Under the pieces are notes generated by a model. The model made no database searches and had not been told where the DNA came from. It saw nothing but the letters and a program-made list of their open reading frames with translations. A DNA stretch of 64,000 nucleotides from assembly GCF_000236035.1 (NCBI RefSeq), contig NZ_JH393258.1:1-64000 (forward strand), in the 5' to 3' direction. Position numbers and translations under genes: made by a program. This stretch comes from Vreelandella boliviensis LC1 (GTDB lineage Bacteria > Pseudomonadota > Gammaproteobacteria > Pseudomonadales > Halomonadaceae). Below are positions 49,941 to 58,989 of the stretch, piece after piece (the stretch's first letter is position 1; each line of letters opens with the position of its first letter).

Positions 49941-50564
49941 CTAACCGAGCGCCAGCCATAAACCAACGCCAATCATCAGCGTTCCGGCGATGCGGTTAAG
50001 TAACCGTACATTGCCGCTTTTACCGAGCACATTGCGTAACGTTTTGCCGCCGGTGGCGTAGACCAGCATGCTGGCAAACTCAATAGTCAAAATGACCGCG
50101 ATCAGCAGACTAAGCTGGCCTGGCAGCGGGCGGCTGCTATCCAAAAAGGGCGGCAGCAGTACCATAAAAAATGCCCACCCTTTGGGGTTTGCCACCGCGG
50201 TAACAAACCCTTGCATGGCTAGCTGCAGAGGGCTTGCGGGCGGGCCCGCATCCAGCTCACTGGGAATTGCCATACGCCCGCGGGAGCGCCACATCATAAT
50301 CCCCAAATAGCCCAGGTAAGCGCCCCCCACCCACTTAAATAGTACAAATAGCTCTGGCTGGCGCAGCATTAGCGCCGCCACACCTGCGCCAGCGGCTGCC
50401 GCTACCAAACCAACACCGAGCAACTCGCCAATCATCATCCACAGCGTACGCTTAACACCTTGGGTCATGCCCAGCACCATGGCCAGGGTCATGCACATAC
50501 CAGGGGTCAGCGAGACAAACAGAAACGTTGGCACAAAAACCGAGAGCGTAGCCCACGACATCAT
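49941..50564 (-). CDS. LysE/RhtB-family amino-acid exporter
   Basis: The 207-residue membrane protein has six helices and the family's N-terminal signature FLFVSLTPGMCMTLAMVLGM followed by TQGVKRTLWMMIGELLGVG. Members export amino acids such as lysine, homoserine or threonine; the substrate here cannot be assigned. It faces the DedA-PAP2 gene with only nine bases between the ends, and lies three bases after ubiX, probably in the mpl-ubiX unit. Confidence 0.92.
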   Translation of the reverse strand: MMSWATLSVFVPTFLFVSLTPGMCMTLAMVLGMTQGVKRTLWMMIGELLGVGLVAAAAGAGVAALMLRQPELFVLFKWVGGAYLGYLGIMMWRSRGRMAIPSELDAGPPASPLQLAMQGFVTAVANPKGWAFFMVLLPPFLDSSRPLPGQLSLLIAVILTIEFASMLVYATGGKTLRNVLGKSGNVRLLNRIAGTLMIGVGLWLALG

Positions 50565-50567
50565 AAA

Positions 50568-51224
50568 TTAGTCATCCTTAACGGCTGCAGCGTCACCGAC
50601 CTCACCCCAGCGAGGTACCAGCGTATGCTCGATGCCCAACTGATTAAGGATTCGCGCGACAATAAAATCAATCAGATCATCAATACTTTGTGGGCAGTGA
50701 TAAAACCCTGGCGCGGCCGGCAAGATGACCACTCCCAAACGGCTCAAGGCCAGCATATGCTCCAAGTGAATCGGTGAAAACGGACTTTCCCGCGGCACCA
50801 GAACTAACGTTCGGCGCTCTTTAATCGCCACATCCGCCGCCCGCTCAATCAGGTTATTGCTGGCACCCGTTGCAACGGCTGAAAGCGTTCCCGTTGAACA
50901 CGGGCATACCACCATTGCAGACGGTGCTCCAGAGCCTGAAGCCACCGGTGCCATCCAGTCTTCGCGGCCGAAACAGCGAATCTGACCCGGCTTCGCGCCA
51001 CTGCGCTCACTCAGCGCTTCGACTAAACGCTGGGGCTGTGCAGGCAGCTCAATATCAGTTTCCGTGGCGATGACCATATGGGCGGCTTTGGAAATCATTA
51101 CCCACACTTCATGACCCGCTGCGACTAACACATCGATCAGACGTAAACCGTATTGCGCCCCCGACGCACCGGTGAGCGCCACGGTAATCGGCTTTTTAAA
51201 CGCTGCCTCTACTCTATCTGTCAC
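50568..51224 (-). CDS. ubiX: flavin prenyltransferase UbiX
   Basis: UbiX makes prenylated FMN, the cofactor of UbiD decarboxylase in ubiquinone synthesis. The 218-residue protein has the flavin-binding start [20 protein letters not shown], the [20 protein letters not shown] region and [20 protein letters not shown]. The GTG start overlaps the mpl stop as GTGA. The pairing of mpl and ubiX is common in related bacteria. A C-terminal extension after the core is short and acidic. Confidence 0.95.
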   Translation of the reverse strand: MTDRVEAAFKKPITVALTGASGAQYGLRLIDVLVAAGHEVWVMISKAAHMVIATETDIELPAQPQRLVEALSERSGAKPGQIRCFGREDWMAPVASGSGAPSAMVVCPCSTGTLSAVATGASNNLIERAADVAIKERRTLVLVPRESPFSPIHLEHMLALSRLGVVILPAAPGFYHCPQSIDDLIDFIVARILNQLGIEHTLVPRWGEVGDAAAVKDD

Positions 51225-52642
51225 GCTTTTCCCTCTTTGGCTATCGCTAATGCGGCCAGCAGTCGCTCATGGACACTCTCAAAGCCACCGTTGGACATCA
51301 CTACAATACGGTCTAGCGGTGACGCTTGGGTGACCACGGCCGCCACCAGCGCGTCAATGTCGCTAAACAGCTGGGCGTGCTCGCCCTGACGGGAAACCAG
51401 TTCGTCCATCGACCAGTCAAGCCCAGCAGGCTGAAACCAAAATACGCCATCCGCGTCTGCCACGCTCTCGATTAGCCGCTCGCGCAGTGCGCCTAAACGC
51501 ATGGTATTAGAACGCGGCTCAATCACCGCCAGCAGACGCCCTTTGGTTGTCGCTGCACGTAGACCTTTAAGCGTGGCGGCAATCGCCGTGGGGTGGTGGG
51601 CAAAATCATCAATGACCTGGATGCCATTGATCTCACCGCGCACTTCCTGGCGCCGTCTGGGCGTTTCAAAACGGGCCAGCGCCGCGCAGCCACGGGCTAA
51701 ATCCACCCCACACAAATGGGCCGCCGCCAGCGCCGCCAGCGCATTGCGGGCGTTATGCTCGCCGGTAAGCGGCCACTCAACGACCCCATCTTGCTCTTGG
51801 TTACTGCCCGCCTGACCCGTCTTATCACCGCTATAAATGACCTGGAACCGACTGGCGTCGGCACGCTCCAGCTTGAGCTGCCATTCGCTCGTGTCCTGAT
51901 CGCCAAAGTGCACCACCGGCGTCCAGACTCCCTGCTCTAACACACGCTCAAGCGCAGGCTGCTGATCGGCAACTAACAACTGGCCCTGGCTGGGCACGGT
52001 GCGCACCAAATGATGAAACTGGCGCTCGATTGCTGTCAGGTCGGGAAAGATATCCGCATGGTCAAATTCAAGATTGTTGAGGATGGCGATATGCGGACGG
52101 TAGTGAACGAACTTGGAACGTTTATCGAAGAACGCGGTGTCGTACTCATCGGCCTCCACCACAAACGGCGCTTGAGGATCACCCAAGCGCGCCGACACAC
52201 CAAAATTACGTGGCACGCCACCAATCAAAAAGCCCGGCGTTAAGCCGGCACTGTCCAAGAGCCAAGCTAAAATGCTCGCGGTGGTAGTTTTGCCGTGGGT
52301 ACCCGCCACGGCAATGACACGCCTGCCAGGCAACACGTGCTCCGCCAACCACTGCGCCCCCGAGGTATACGGCAGGCCGCTATTGAGTAACGCTTCAACC
52401 TCTTCATTGCCCCGTGACAGGGCATTGCCCACCACTACAAGATCCGGCACAAGCCCCGGTACAGACGACAGATGCTCGGCGTGGTAGCCCTCCATCAAGG
52501 TGATGCCCGCATCAACCAGCTGGGTGCTCATAGGTGGGTAAACATTCTGATCGGAGCCACTCACCTGGTGCCCCATTTCACGCGCCAACAGCGCCAGGCT
52601 ACCCATAAAGGTGCCACAGATACCCATAATATGCAGATGCAT
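51221..52642 (-). CDS. mpl: UDP-MurNAc:tripeptide ligase Mpl
   Basis: Mpl recycles cell wall by joining L-Ala-gamma-D-Glu-meso-DAP tripeptide to UDP-MurNAc. The 473-residue protein has the Mur ligase fold: a Rossmann N-terminal domain ([20 protein letters not shown]), the ATP loop [13 protein letters not shown] with GTHGKTT at 114-120, [19 protein letters not shown], and [17 protein letters not shown]. The pattern separates it from MurC by length and the [12 protein letters not shown] motif. It complements the lytic enzymes encoded 12 kb away. Confidence 0.96.
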   Translation of the reverse strand: MHLHIMGICGTFMGSLALLAREMGHQVSGSDQNVYPPMSTQLVDAGITLMEGYHAEHLSSVPGLVPDLVVVGNALSRGNEEVEALLNSGLPYTSGAQWLAEHVLPGRRVIAVAGTHGKTTTASILAWLLDSAGLTPGFLIGGVPRNFGVSARLGDPQAPFVVEADEYDTAFFDKRSKFVHYRPHIAILNNLEFDHADIFPDLTAIERQFHHLVRTVPSQGQLLVADQQPALERVLEQGVWTPVVHFGDQDTSEWQLKLERADASRFQVIYSGDKTGQAGSNQEQDGVVEWPLTGEHNARNALAALAAAHLCGVDLARGCAALARFETPRRRQEVRGEINGIQVIDDFAHHPTAIAATLKGLRAATTKGRLLAVIEPRSNTMRLGALRERLIESVADADGVFWFQPAGLDWSMDELVSRQGEHAQLFSDIDALVAAVVTQASPLDRIVVMSNGGFESVHERLLAALAIAKEGKA

Positions 52643-52873
52643 GGCTCTCGCCCCATTAATCGCCAGTAATCGAATTTACTAAAAGCCAAAAAATGGCGTA
52701 AAAAATAAAAATAAAAATAGCTAAGTAGCCTAGCATGTTGGCTCTATTTGCTCATCTACTCATCGCCATAAGCGCTGGCAAAACGCCCCTCAAGTGACAA
52801 ATCCCTTCAGTTGTTGCAGGATGCGGCCACTGTTTTTATCAATGATGACTCACTCATTCTTCCCACACGTCAC

Positions 52874-52897
52874 GCTGATGTAAGCCAACACATCAGC
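52874..52897 (+). promoter_or_regulatory. inverted repeat just upstream of the glutaredoxin ribosome site
   Basis: GCTGATGT (52874-52881) and ACATCAGC (52890-52897) are perfect 8-bp arms around an 8-base loop, ending two bases before the AGGAG that serves the next gene. It could be an operator or a leader hairpin limiting translation. The rest of 52643-52870 shows nothing further. Confidence 0.55.
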
Positions 52898-52911
52898 ATA
52901 GGAGCCTTTCG

Positions 52912-53298
52912 ATGCGCATTTTAATTCGCTATTTTTTCCGTGGCCTTCGCCTGGTGCTTACCCCGGTCATGCTGATTTCCGAGAAGCTATCTACACCTAA
53001 GTCAGTAGAGCGTAGGCCTGAAGAGCAAGCTAAAGTGGATATAGCCTGCCAGAACCTCGCGCTGTACCAGTTCCGCACATGCCCTTTTTGCATCAAGGTG
53101 CGCAAAGAAATGGCACGCTTAGGCCTGAACATTGAACGACGTGATGCCCAGCTCGACCCTGCCCATAAGCAGGCGCTGTTGGAAGGGGGTGGTAAAGTCA
53201 AAGTGCCCTGCTTGAAAATCACCCACGACGATGGGCGTGAAGAGTGGATGTACGAATCTGACGCCATTAATGCTTGGCTGCACCAGCAGTTTGGCTAA
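52912..53298 (+). CDS. membrane-anchored glutaredoxin
   Basis: The 128-residue protein has a glutaredoxin domain with a CPFC active site (Cys57, Cys60), the KVPCLKI cis-proline segment, and YESDAINAWLHQQF. The first 25 residues (RYFFRGLRLVLTPVMLI) form a hydrophobic, basic segment that probably anchors it to the inner membrane with the domain in the cytoplasm, unlike ordinary soluble GrxC. It would reduce disulfides or glutathione mixed disulfides near the membrane. The start is supported by AGGAG seven bases upstream. Confidence 0.9.
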   Translation: MRILIRYFFRGLRLVLTPVMLISEKLSTPKSVERRPEEQAKVDIACQNLALYQFRTCPFCIKVRKEMARLGLNIERRDAQLDPAHKQALLEGGGKVKVPCLKITHDDGREEWMYESDAINAWLHQQFG

Positions 53299-53339
53299 GA
53301 AAACTCTGATTAACGTGGGTGGCCACTTAGGCCTTTTCA

Positions 53340-53363
53340 CCAGGTCGGCGAAAGTCGACCTGG
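53340..53363. terminator. stem-loop between convergent genes
   Basis: CCAGGTCG (53340-53347) and CGACCTGG (53356-53363) form a perfect 8-bp stem with an 8-base loop between the glutaredoxin gene and the converging gene at 53368. There is no T tract directly after it, so termination is only possible. Confidence 0.4.
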
Positions 53364-53367
53364 GGGA

Positions 53368-53886
53368 TTAGAACTCTATTTTTTGCGCCTCCACATCGAA
53401 TGCCACGTCAATCTCAATGCCCTCCTCCTGGCTTGGCGGTTCGCCTAGTTCGACTTGCAGTCCCAGCACTCCCTCTATCTTTCCAGCCACGCGAACTGTT
53501 TGGCTGGTACGTTCATATTGAGTCAGCGTTACTGCCACTTCTCCGCCTTCAGAGGTGAATAACGGTGGGGAAATAGAAGTCGCAATGGAATGAATAACCA
53601 CCGCATTTATCAACTGCTCTTCGTTCACGGTCAGGCTAATAAGGAGCGCTTCCTCGCCCTCCCATTCCTCATCGTCAATAGAGCCAGTGATATCAATATT
53701 GATATCGTCGCCCAGCTCAACAAAAGAAGCATTTGAGTCATTGCCATGACTTAAAATAAACCACTCGCGTAGTTCACCATCCAACGACCCTGCTATTTCA
53801 GGGGTACGTTGCTCCGCGAACTCAGTGGCAAAACCGCTGATAGGTAGCCAGGAAGCGATCAACACTATCCCAATTTTTTTCCACAT
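53368..53886 (-). CDS. acidic exported protein of unknown function
   Basis: From ATG 53884-53886 the product has 172 residues: a signal peptide (MWKKIGIVLIASWLPISGFA) and a very acidic, beta-rich mature part (DDINIDITGSIDDEEWEGEE, GEPPSQEEGIEIDVAFDVEA). I recognise no domain. Strong acidity suits a periplasmic protein in a halophile. An eight-codon upstream extension exists but would weaken the signal peptide. It stands alone, between the glutaredoxin gene and the peptide-transport operon. Confidence 0.65.
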   Translation of the reverse strand: MWKKIGIVLIASWLPISGFATEFAEQRTPEIAGSLDGELREWFILSHGNDSNASFVELGDDINIDITGSIDDEEWEGEEALLISLTVNEEQLINAVVIHSIATSISPPLFTSEGGEVAVTLTQYERTSQTVRVAGKIEGVLGLQVELGEPPSQEEGIEIDVAFDVEAQKIEF

Positions 53887-54037
53887 AAGATTTTCCGTCC
53901 TGTTATGCATCGCTTTTCGCTTACTACTTTCGTCTTAAAAAAAGCCATCAGCATGCCGCTATTAGCCCCATCATTCAGTTGACGAATGATGCCTGTCATT
54001 ATTTCGATTGTATGACGCGATAGGCACTCTCTATGTT

Positions 54038-54077
54038 GTAAGCCTAGGTTGTAAGCTTGTTTTGTAAATAGGCTTAC
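54038..54077 (+). promoter_or_regulatory. inverted and direct repeats upstream of the peptide importer
   Basis: GTAAGCCTA (54038-54046) and TAGGCTTAC (54069-54077) are perfect inverted repeats 22 bases apart. Inside and overlapping them, a 13-base direct repeat begins GTTGTAAGC at 54035 and 54048, with a partial third copy TTTGTAAAT at 54061. The group lies 107-150 bases before the binding-protein gene and looks like a complex operator. Confidence 0.5.
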
Positions 54078-54183
54078 CAACTGACCGTGTATGTTTTGCT
54101 GACGCTTTCCTAGTTGAAAGGGTGCTTCTAGCCTGGAAAACGGCGGTAAAACGAACAATAAACAATGACCTAAGGGAACGATA

Positions 54184-55764
54184 ATGACGCTCAAGAAAAC
54201 CTTACTGGCTTCCGTTATTGGTGCAGTGGTTGCGGGTACGACATTGCTGCCGATGACTGCAAGCGCTGAAACGCTGCGCATTGGCTACTCCGCTGACCCT
54301 GAAACCCTCGATATCCATGAGCAGCTTTCTGGCGGCATGCTGCGTTTCTCTCACTTAACCTTTGACCCGCTTGTACGCTGGACAAAAGATTTTCAGTTTG
54401 AGCCGCGCTTAGCCACCGAGTGGGAGCAGGTCGACGAAACCACCATGCGTATGACGCTGCGTGAAGGCGTTACTTTCCACTCTGGGAACGAATTTACTGC
54501 CAAAGACGTGGTTTGGACCATTGAGCGTTTAAAAGAGAGCCCTGACTACCGTGCTATTTTTGAGCCGGTTGCCAGCGCTGAAGCTGTTGACGACTATACC
54601 GTTGAGATTGTCACCAGCGAACCTTACCCGCTGCTACTCAACCTTGCTACCTACATCTTCCCGATGGATAGCGAGTTCTATACCGGTGAAACCGACGACG
54701 GCAACGACAAAACTGAAATCGTTAAAGCAGGCAACTCCTTTGCTTCGCGCAACGTTTCCGGCACCGGCCCATTCGTTGTCACCGACCGCCGCCAAGGTGT
54801 GCGGGTTGATTTCGAACGCTTTGAAGATTACTGGGATACCGAAAGTGAAGGCAATGTGTCTAGCATTGTGCTGACGCCCATCGCTGAGAACGCCTCGCGG
54901 GTTGCCGCCTTGCTCTCCGGCGGGGTCGACTTTATTGATGCCGTTCCGCCCAACGATCTGGATCGCGTACGCGAGGCTGATGGTGTCAACCTGATTGAGA
55001 TTGACGGCACACGTATCATTGGCTTCCAAATGAACGAAGAACGCGTTGAAGCCTTCCAAGATGTACGTGTTCGTCAAGCGGTTGATCTGGCCATTAACCA
55101 AGAAGCTATTGCTGATCGTTTGATGCGCGGCTTCGCCACTCCGGCGGGTCAATTCTCACCGGATGGCTACTCAGGTCATAACCCAGACTTAGCGCCGCGC
55201 TACGACATTGAGCGCGCCAAAGAGCTAATGGCCGAAGCGGGCTACGAAGAGGGCTTCAGCGTTGAAATGATTGCCCCCAACAACCGCTACGTGAACGATG
55301 CCCAGATTGCTCAAGCGGTAGCCAACATGCTGGCACAAATCAACATTAACGTTGACCTGCGTACCATGCCCCTGGCGCAGTACTGGCCTGAATACGATAC
55401 TCGTCAATCCGATATGGCGATGATCGGCTGGCACGCTGACACCGAAGACACCGCTAATTTCTTCCAGTACCTCTCTTTCTGCATTGATGACGAGACCGGT
55501 GCGGGTCAGTACAACTACGGCAACTACTGCAACGAAGAGATTGATGCATTGGTAACAGAAGCCGATAGCGAAACCGATCTGGAAAAACGCAACGAAATGC
55601 TGCGTGAAGCCGAAGCCATGCTTTACGAAGACGTAGGCTACATCATGCTGCACTGGCAGAACCTTGCCTACGCCGCCGCTGACGGCATTGAGGCTGAGCC
55701 AGTGGTCAACGCCATCGACTTCCCCTACCTGGGGGACTTGGTCATTAACCGCAGCGACGACTAA
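54184..55764 (+). CDS. peptide ABC transporter substrate-binding protein
   Basis: This periplasmic receptor delivers ligand to the permeases encoded next. The 526-residue protein has a signal peptide ending ASA-E (about residue 28) and the family 5 binding-protein signature: LRIGYSADPETLDIHEQLSG, YRAIFEPVASAEAVDDYTVE, and DVRVRQAVDLAINQEAIADR. DppA-type members bind dipeptides, others opines, heme or nickel; sequence alone does not settle the ligand. GGGAACG precedes the ATG. A stem-loop separates it from the permease genes. Confidence 0.93.
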   Translation: MTLKKTLLASVIGAVVAGTTLLPMTASAETLRIGYSADPETLDIHEQLSGGMLRFSHLTFDPLVRWTKDFQFEPRLATEWEQVDETTMRMTLREGVTFHSGNEFTAKDVVWTIERLKESPDYRAIFEPVASAEAVDDYTVEIVTSEPYPLLLNLATYIFPMDSEFYTGETDDGNDKTEIVKAGNSFASRNVSGTGPFVVTDRRQGVRVDFERFEDYWDTESEGNVSSIVLTPIAENASRVAALLSGGVDFIDAVPPNDLDRVREADGVNLIEIDGTRIIGFQMNEERVEAFQDVRVRQAVDLAINQEAIADRLMRGFATPAGQFSPDGYSGHNPDLAPRYDIERAKELMAEAGYEEGFSVEMIAPNNRYVNDAQIAQAVANMLAQININVDLRTMPLAQYWPEYDTRQSDMAMIGWHADTEDTANFFQYLSFCIDDETGAGQYNYGNYCNEEIDALVTEADSETDLEKRNEMLREAEAMLYEDVGYIMLHWQNLAYAAADGIEAEPVVNAIDFPYLGDLVINRSDD

Positions 55765-55845
55765 GCATTAACATCGCTGATTAAGTGCCTAGCATTAAAT
55801 CAAAAGAGTCACTGCAGCGTTAGCAGGAAAGTAAACTGCAAGGAT

Positions 55846-55886
55846 GCTTCGCTCCCTAAGCGTTTAGGGAGCGAAGCCTTTTGTTT
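55846..55886 (+). terminator. strong stem-loop between receptor and permease genes
   Basis: GCTTCGCTCCCTAA (55846-55859) pairs perfectly with TTAGGGAGCGAAGC (55864-55877) around GCGT, followed by CTTTTGTTTG. Such a 14-bp stem after a binding-protein gene usually lets the receptor be made in excess, by partial termination and by protecting its mRNA end. Confidence 0.8.
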
Positions 55887-55965
55887 GCCGGTTCGCGTCT
55901 GCGAGAACTCTTCATAACATGCCCCTACTCCCTTTGTTGAACCCTTCACATAGGTGGCGTACGCC

Positions 55966-57015
55966 ATGATTGCCTTTTTAATCAAGCGGCTGATGCACGC
56001 GATTTTGGTGATGTTTGTCATCAGCGTGCTGGCCTTCGCCATTCAGGATAACCTGGGTGACCCCGTACAGCAGATGGTCGGCCAGTCGGTGCCGGAAAGT
56101 GAGCGTGAAGCCCTTCGCGAGCGCCTAGGCTTGAATGACTCTTTTTTGATCCAGTACGTCCGTTTTGCCAAAAACGCTGTGCAGGGTGATTTTGGCGACT
56201 CGTATTTCTACCGCGAACCGGCGTTGGAAGTGATCGCTCGCCACTTACCCGCCACCCTGGAGCTGGTATTTGCTGCGACGCTGATTATTGTGCTGTTTTC
56301 AGTCCCTATCGGGGTGTATAGCGCCATTAAGCCCCGCTCGCCGATTTCACGCCTGTTTATGGGCATATCGATCATCGGCATCTCCATTCCGGTGTTCTTG
56401 ACCGCGATAGTGCTTATTCAAATTTTCTCGATTGGCGTCACCGTTACGCTATTCCCCGAAAGTACCGGCTGGGGCGCTTGGCTCAATGCTTTCTTCTCCA
56501 CCGAAGGCAATATGCCCTCCTTCGGCCGTGGCTATGACCTCGTCAACGTGGTGGGTAACTGGGATACCAACCTAGCCACCTGGAACGGTTTACAGCATCT
56601 AGTGCTACCGGCGGTCTCATTGGCCTCCATTATGCTACCGCTGTTTATCCGCTTGATCCGCGCCGAAATGATGGAAGTCCTGCAGTCGGAGTACGTGAAG
56701 TATGCCCGCGCTAAAGGGATCTCTATGCGCCGGGTGTATTTCGTTCACGCACTCAAGAACACCATGTTACCCGTGATTACCGTGGGGGGCGTGCAGATCG
56801 GCACCATGGTGGCATATACCATTTTGACCGAGACCGTTTTCCAATGGCCTGGCATGGGCTTGATGTTTTTGGATGCGATCAACCGCGCCGACATCCCGCT
56901 GATTGTGACCTACCTGATGATTGTCGGGGTTATTTTCGTGGTCACCAATACGATTGTGGATCTAATCTACGGTCTGGTGAACCCCACCGTTAAACTGACT
57001 GGGAAGCCCGCATGA
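55966..57015 (+). CDS. peptide ABC transporter permease, DppB type
   Basis: This is one half of the membrane channel. The 349-residue product has six membrane helices, a long periplasmic segment (about 40-95) and the coupling-helix motif EYVKYARAKGISMRRVYFVH preceding LKNTMLPVITVGGVQIG. The ATG at 55966 is chosen; a GTG four codons upstream lacks spacing for a ribosome site. Its stop overlaps the next permease start by four bases. Confidence 0.94.
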   Translation: MIAFLIKRLMHAILVMFVISVLAFAIQDNLGDPVQQMVGQSVPESEREALRERLGLNDSFLIQYVRFAKNAVQGDFGDSYFYREPALEVIARHLPATLELVFAATLIIVLFSVPIGVYSAIKPRSPISRLFMGISIIGISIPVFLTAIVLIQIFSIGVTVTLFPESTGWGAWLNAFFSTEGNMPSFGRGYDLVNVVGNWDTNLATWNGLQHLVLPAVSLASIMLPLFIRLIRAEMMEVLQSEYVKYARAKGISMRRVYFVHALKNTMLPVITVGGVQIGTMVAYTILTETVFQWPGMGLMFLDAINRADIPLIVTYLMIVGVIFVVTNTIVDLIYGLVNPTVKLTGKPA

Positions 57016-57965
57016 GTATGACACCTAATTCCACCGCGAGCGCTCCACCCAGCCGCTGGGCGCGCCTGCGCGACTCCTACATGTGGCACAGCTTCAAACG
57101 TGACTATACCGCCCAGCTCTGCCTGGCTGTATTTATTTGCATGGTCATTGCCGCCTTTGCCTCACCGCTGCTGGCACCCACCAACCCTTATGATCTCTCT
57201 CAGATCGACATCATGTCATCCGAGCTACCGCCCTTCTGGATCGACGGCGCTGATGACCGCTTTGCCCTGGGTACCGACGCCCAGGGGCGCGATTTGTGGT
57301 CGATTGTGCTTTATGGCACACGTGTCTCGCTGCTGATCGGCTTCGGCGCGGTTATTTTGCAGGCTCTGCTAGGAGTGACCTTCGGCCTAATGGCGGGGTA
57401 TTTGGGCGGTCGTGTTGATACACTTTTGATGCGTCTGGCGGATATTCAGCTGTCATTCTCGACACTGATGGTCGCGATCGTGGTGGGCGCCTTGGTCAAA
57501 GCGACCATGGGCAGCGCTTTCTATAGCCAGTACGCAGTGATGATGCTGATCCTGATTATCGGCCTGGCCGAATGGCCGCAGTATGCGCGTACCGTGCGCG
57601 CCTCAGTGCTGGCAGAGAAGAACAAAGAATACGTTGACGCTGCCCGTGTGATGGGGCTGCGCAGCAAACGGATTATGTTCCGCCACGTGTTGCCCAACAC
57701 CATGTCGCCGATCTTTGTTATCTCCACCGTGCAGATTGCCAACGCGATTATCTCTGAAGCGGCACTGTCGTTTTTGGGACTGGGTATGCCAGAGACGCAC
57801 CCGTCGCTGGGCTCACTGATCAAGTCTGGCTTTGACTATATTCAGTCAGGCTCCTGGTGGATCACCTTGATCCCGGGTGCAGTTTTGGTGGTGTTGGTGC
57901 TGTCGATCAATCTACTTGGCGATTGGCTGCGTGATGTCATGAACCCACGACTCTATAAAGGCTGA
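57012..57965 (+). CDS. peptide ABC transporter permease, DppC type
   Basis: The second channel subunit, 317 residues, with the OppC-type N-terminal helix (YTAQLCLAVFICMVIAAFAS), a DAQGRDLWSIVLYGTRVSLL motif, and the coupling segment KEYVDAARVMGLRSKRIMFR followed by HVLPNT. ATGA overlap with the upstream permease and an eight-base gap to the ATPase gene indicate one transcript. Confidence 0.94.
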   Translation: MSMTPNSTASAPPSRWARLRDSYMWHSFKRDYTAQLCLAVFICMVIAAFASPLLAPTNPYDLSQIDIMSSELPPFWIDGADDRFALGTDAQGRDLWSIVLYGTRVSLLIGFGAVILQALLGVTFGLMAGYLGGRVDTLLMRLADIQLSFSTLMVAIVVGALVKATMGSAFYSQYAVMMLILIIGLAEWPQYARTVRASVLAEKNKEYVDAARVMGLRSKRIMFRHVLPNTMSPIFVISTVQIANAIISEAALSFLGLGMPETHPSLGSLIKSGFDYIQSGSWWITLIPGAVLVVLVLSINLLGDWLRDVMNPRLYKG

Positions 57966-57972
57966 GGACACC

Positions 57973-58989
57973 ATGGCACTACTTGAAGTCAACAACCTCG
58001 ATGTCCGCTTTGCGCTGCGCCAAGGTGACGTACACGCCCTGCGCGATATCAGTTTCAGCCTTGAGCGTGGTGAGCGCTTGGGCATTGTCGGTGAGTCCGG
58101 CGCAGGTAAGTCGGTCGCTGCGTTCTCGCTACTCAACCTGATTGCCAAACCGGGCTTTATCGCCGGTGGTACAGTGACCTTTGACGGTCAGGTGCTTAAC
58201 CGTATGTCTGAGCGTGGCCTGCGTAAAGTACGCGGCAACCGCGTTTCGATGATTTTTCAAGACCCGATGATGACGCTAAACCCGGTGCTCTCTATTGGCG
58301 AACAGATGGTCGAGTGCTTAAAAGCGCACCGACGCATCTCCTCTAAGGAGGCCCGCGCGATCGCCCTGGACAAACTACAACAGGTGCAAATCCCTTCGCC
58401 GGAAACGCGTCTTGATCAGTATCCTCATGAGCTTTCGGGCGGTATGCGCCAGCGGATTATTATCGCCATCGCCCTACTGCTTGACCCGGACATTATCATT
58501 GCCGACGAGCCTACCACGGCACTCGACGTGACGATCCAGGCCGAAATCATGGCATTGCTGCTGGACCTTTGTGAGCAGCACAATGTGGGGCTTATCCTGA
58601 TCACCCACGACCTGGGCGTGGTCAGCCAGGTCACCCAGCGCATGCTGGTCATGTACGCTGGTCGAGTCATTGAGCAAGGCCCAACCCGGGAGATTATCAA
58701 CGATCCGCAGCACCCTTATACTCAGGGGTTAATCAACGCCCTGCCCCAGATGGCAACGCCCGGCGAAAAGCTCAATCAGATTCGTGGCAGCATGCCGTCG
58801 CTCTCCAACCTGCCCAGCGGCTGCGCGTTTCATCCTCGCTGCGATTTTATCAATCGTGCCGATGGTCAGCCCCGCCCCGCCTGCACCCAGCAAGTGCCTG
58901 AATTTGTCGAATCTGGCAACTGCCGTGTCGCGTGTCATATGGTAGCTGAATTGCTTGAAGATCGCCGTTTGAAGGAGGTAACCTCATGA
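57973..58989 (+). CDS. peptide ABC transporter ATPase, DppD type
   Basis: One of two ATPases that power the importer. The 338-residue protein has Walker A GESGAGKS (40-47), Q-loop [12 protein letters not shown], signature LSGGMRQR, Walker [14 protein letters not shown] and the H-loop LITHDLGVV. The C-terminal oligopeptide-transporter extension has the Cys-rich [14 protein letters not shown] motif, which in relatives binds an iron-sulfur cluster. GGACACC precedes the ATG. It overlaps the next ATPase gene by four bases. Confidence 0.95.
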   Translation: MALLEVNNLDVRFALRQGDVHALRDISFSLERGERLGIVGESGAGKSVAAFSLLNLIAKPGFIAGGTVTFDGQVLNRMSERGLRKVRGNRVSMIFQDPMMTLNPVLSIGEQMVECLKAHRRISSKEARAIALDKLQQVQIPSPETRLDQYPHELSGGMRQRIIIAIALLLDPDIIIADEPTTALDVTIQAEIMALLLDLCEQHNVGLILITHDLGVVSQVTQRMLVMYAGRVIEQGPTREIINDPQHPYTQGLINALPQMATPGEKLNQIRGSMPSLSNLPSGCAFHPRCDFINRADGQPRPACTQQVPEFVESGNCRVACHMVAELLEDRRLKEVTS

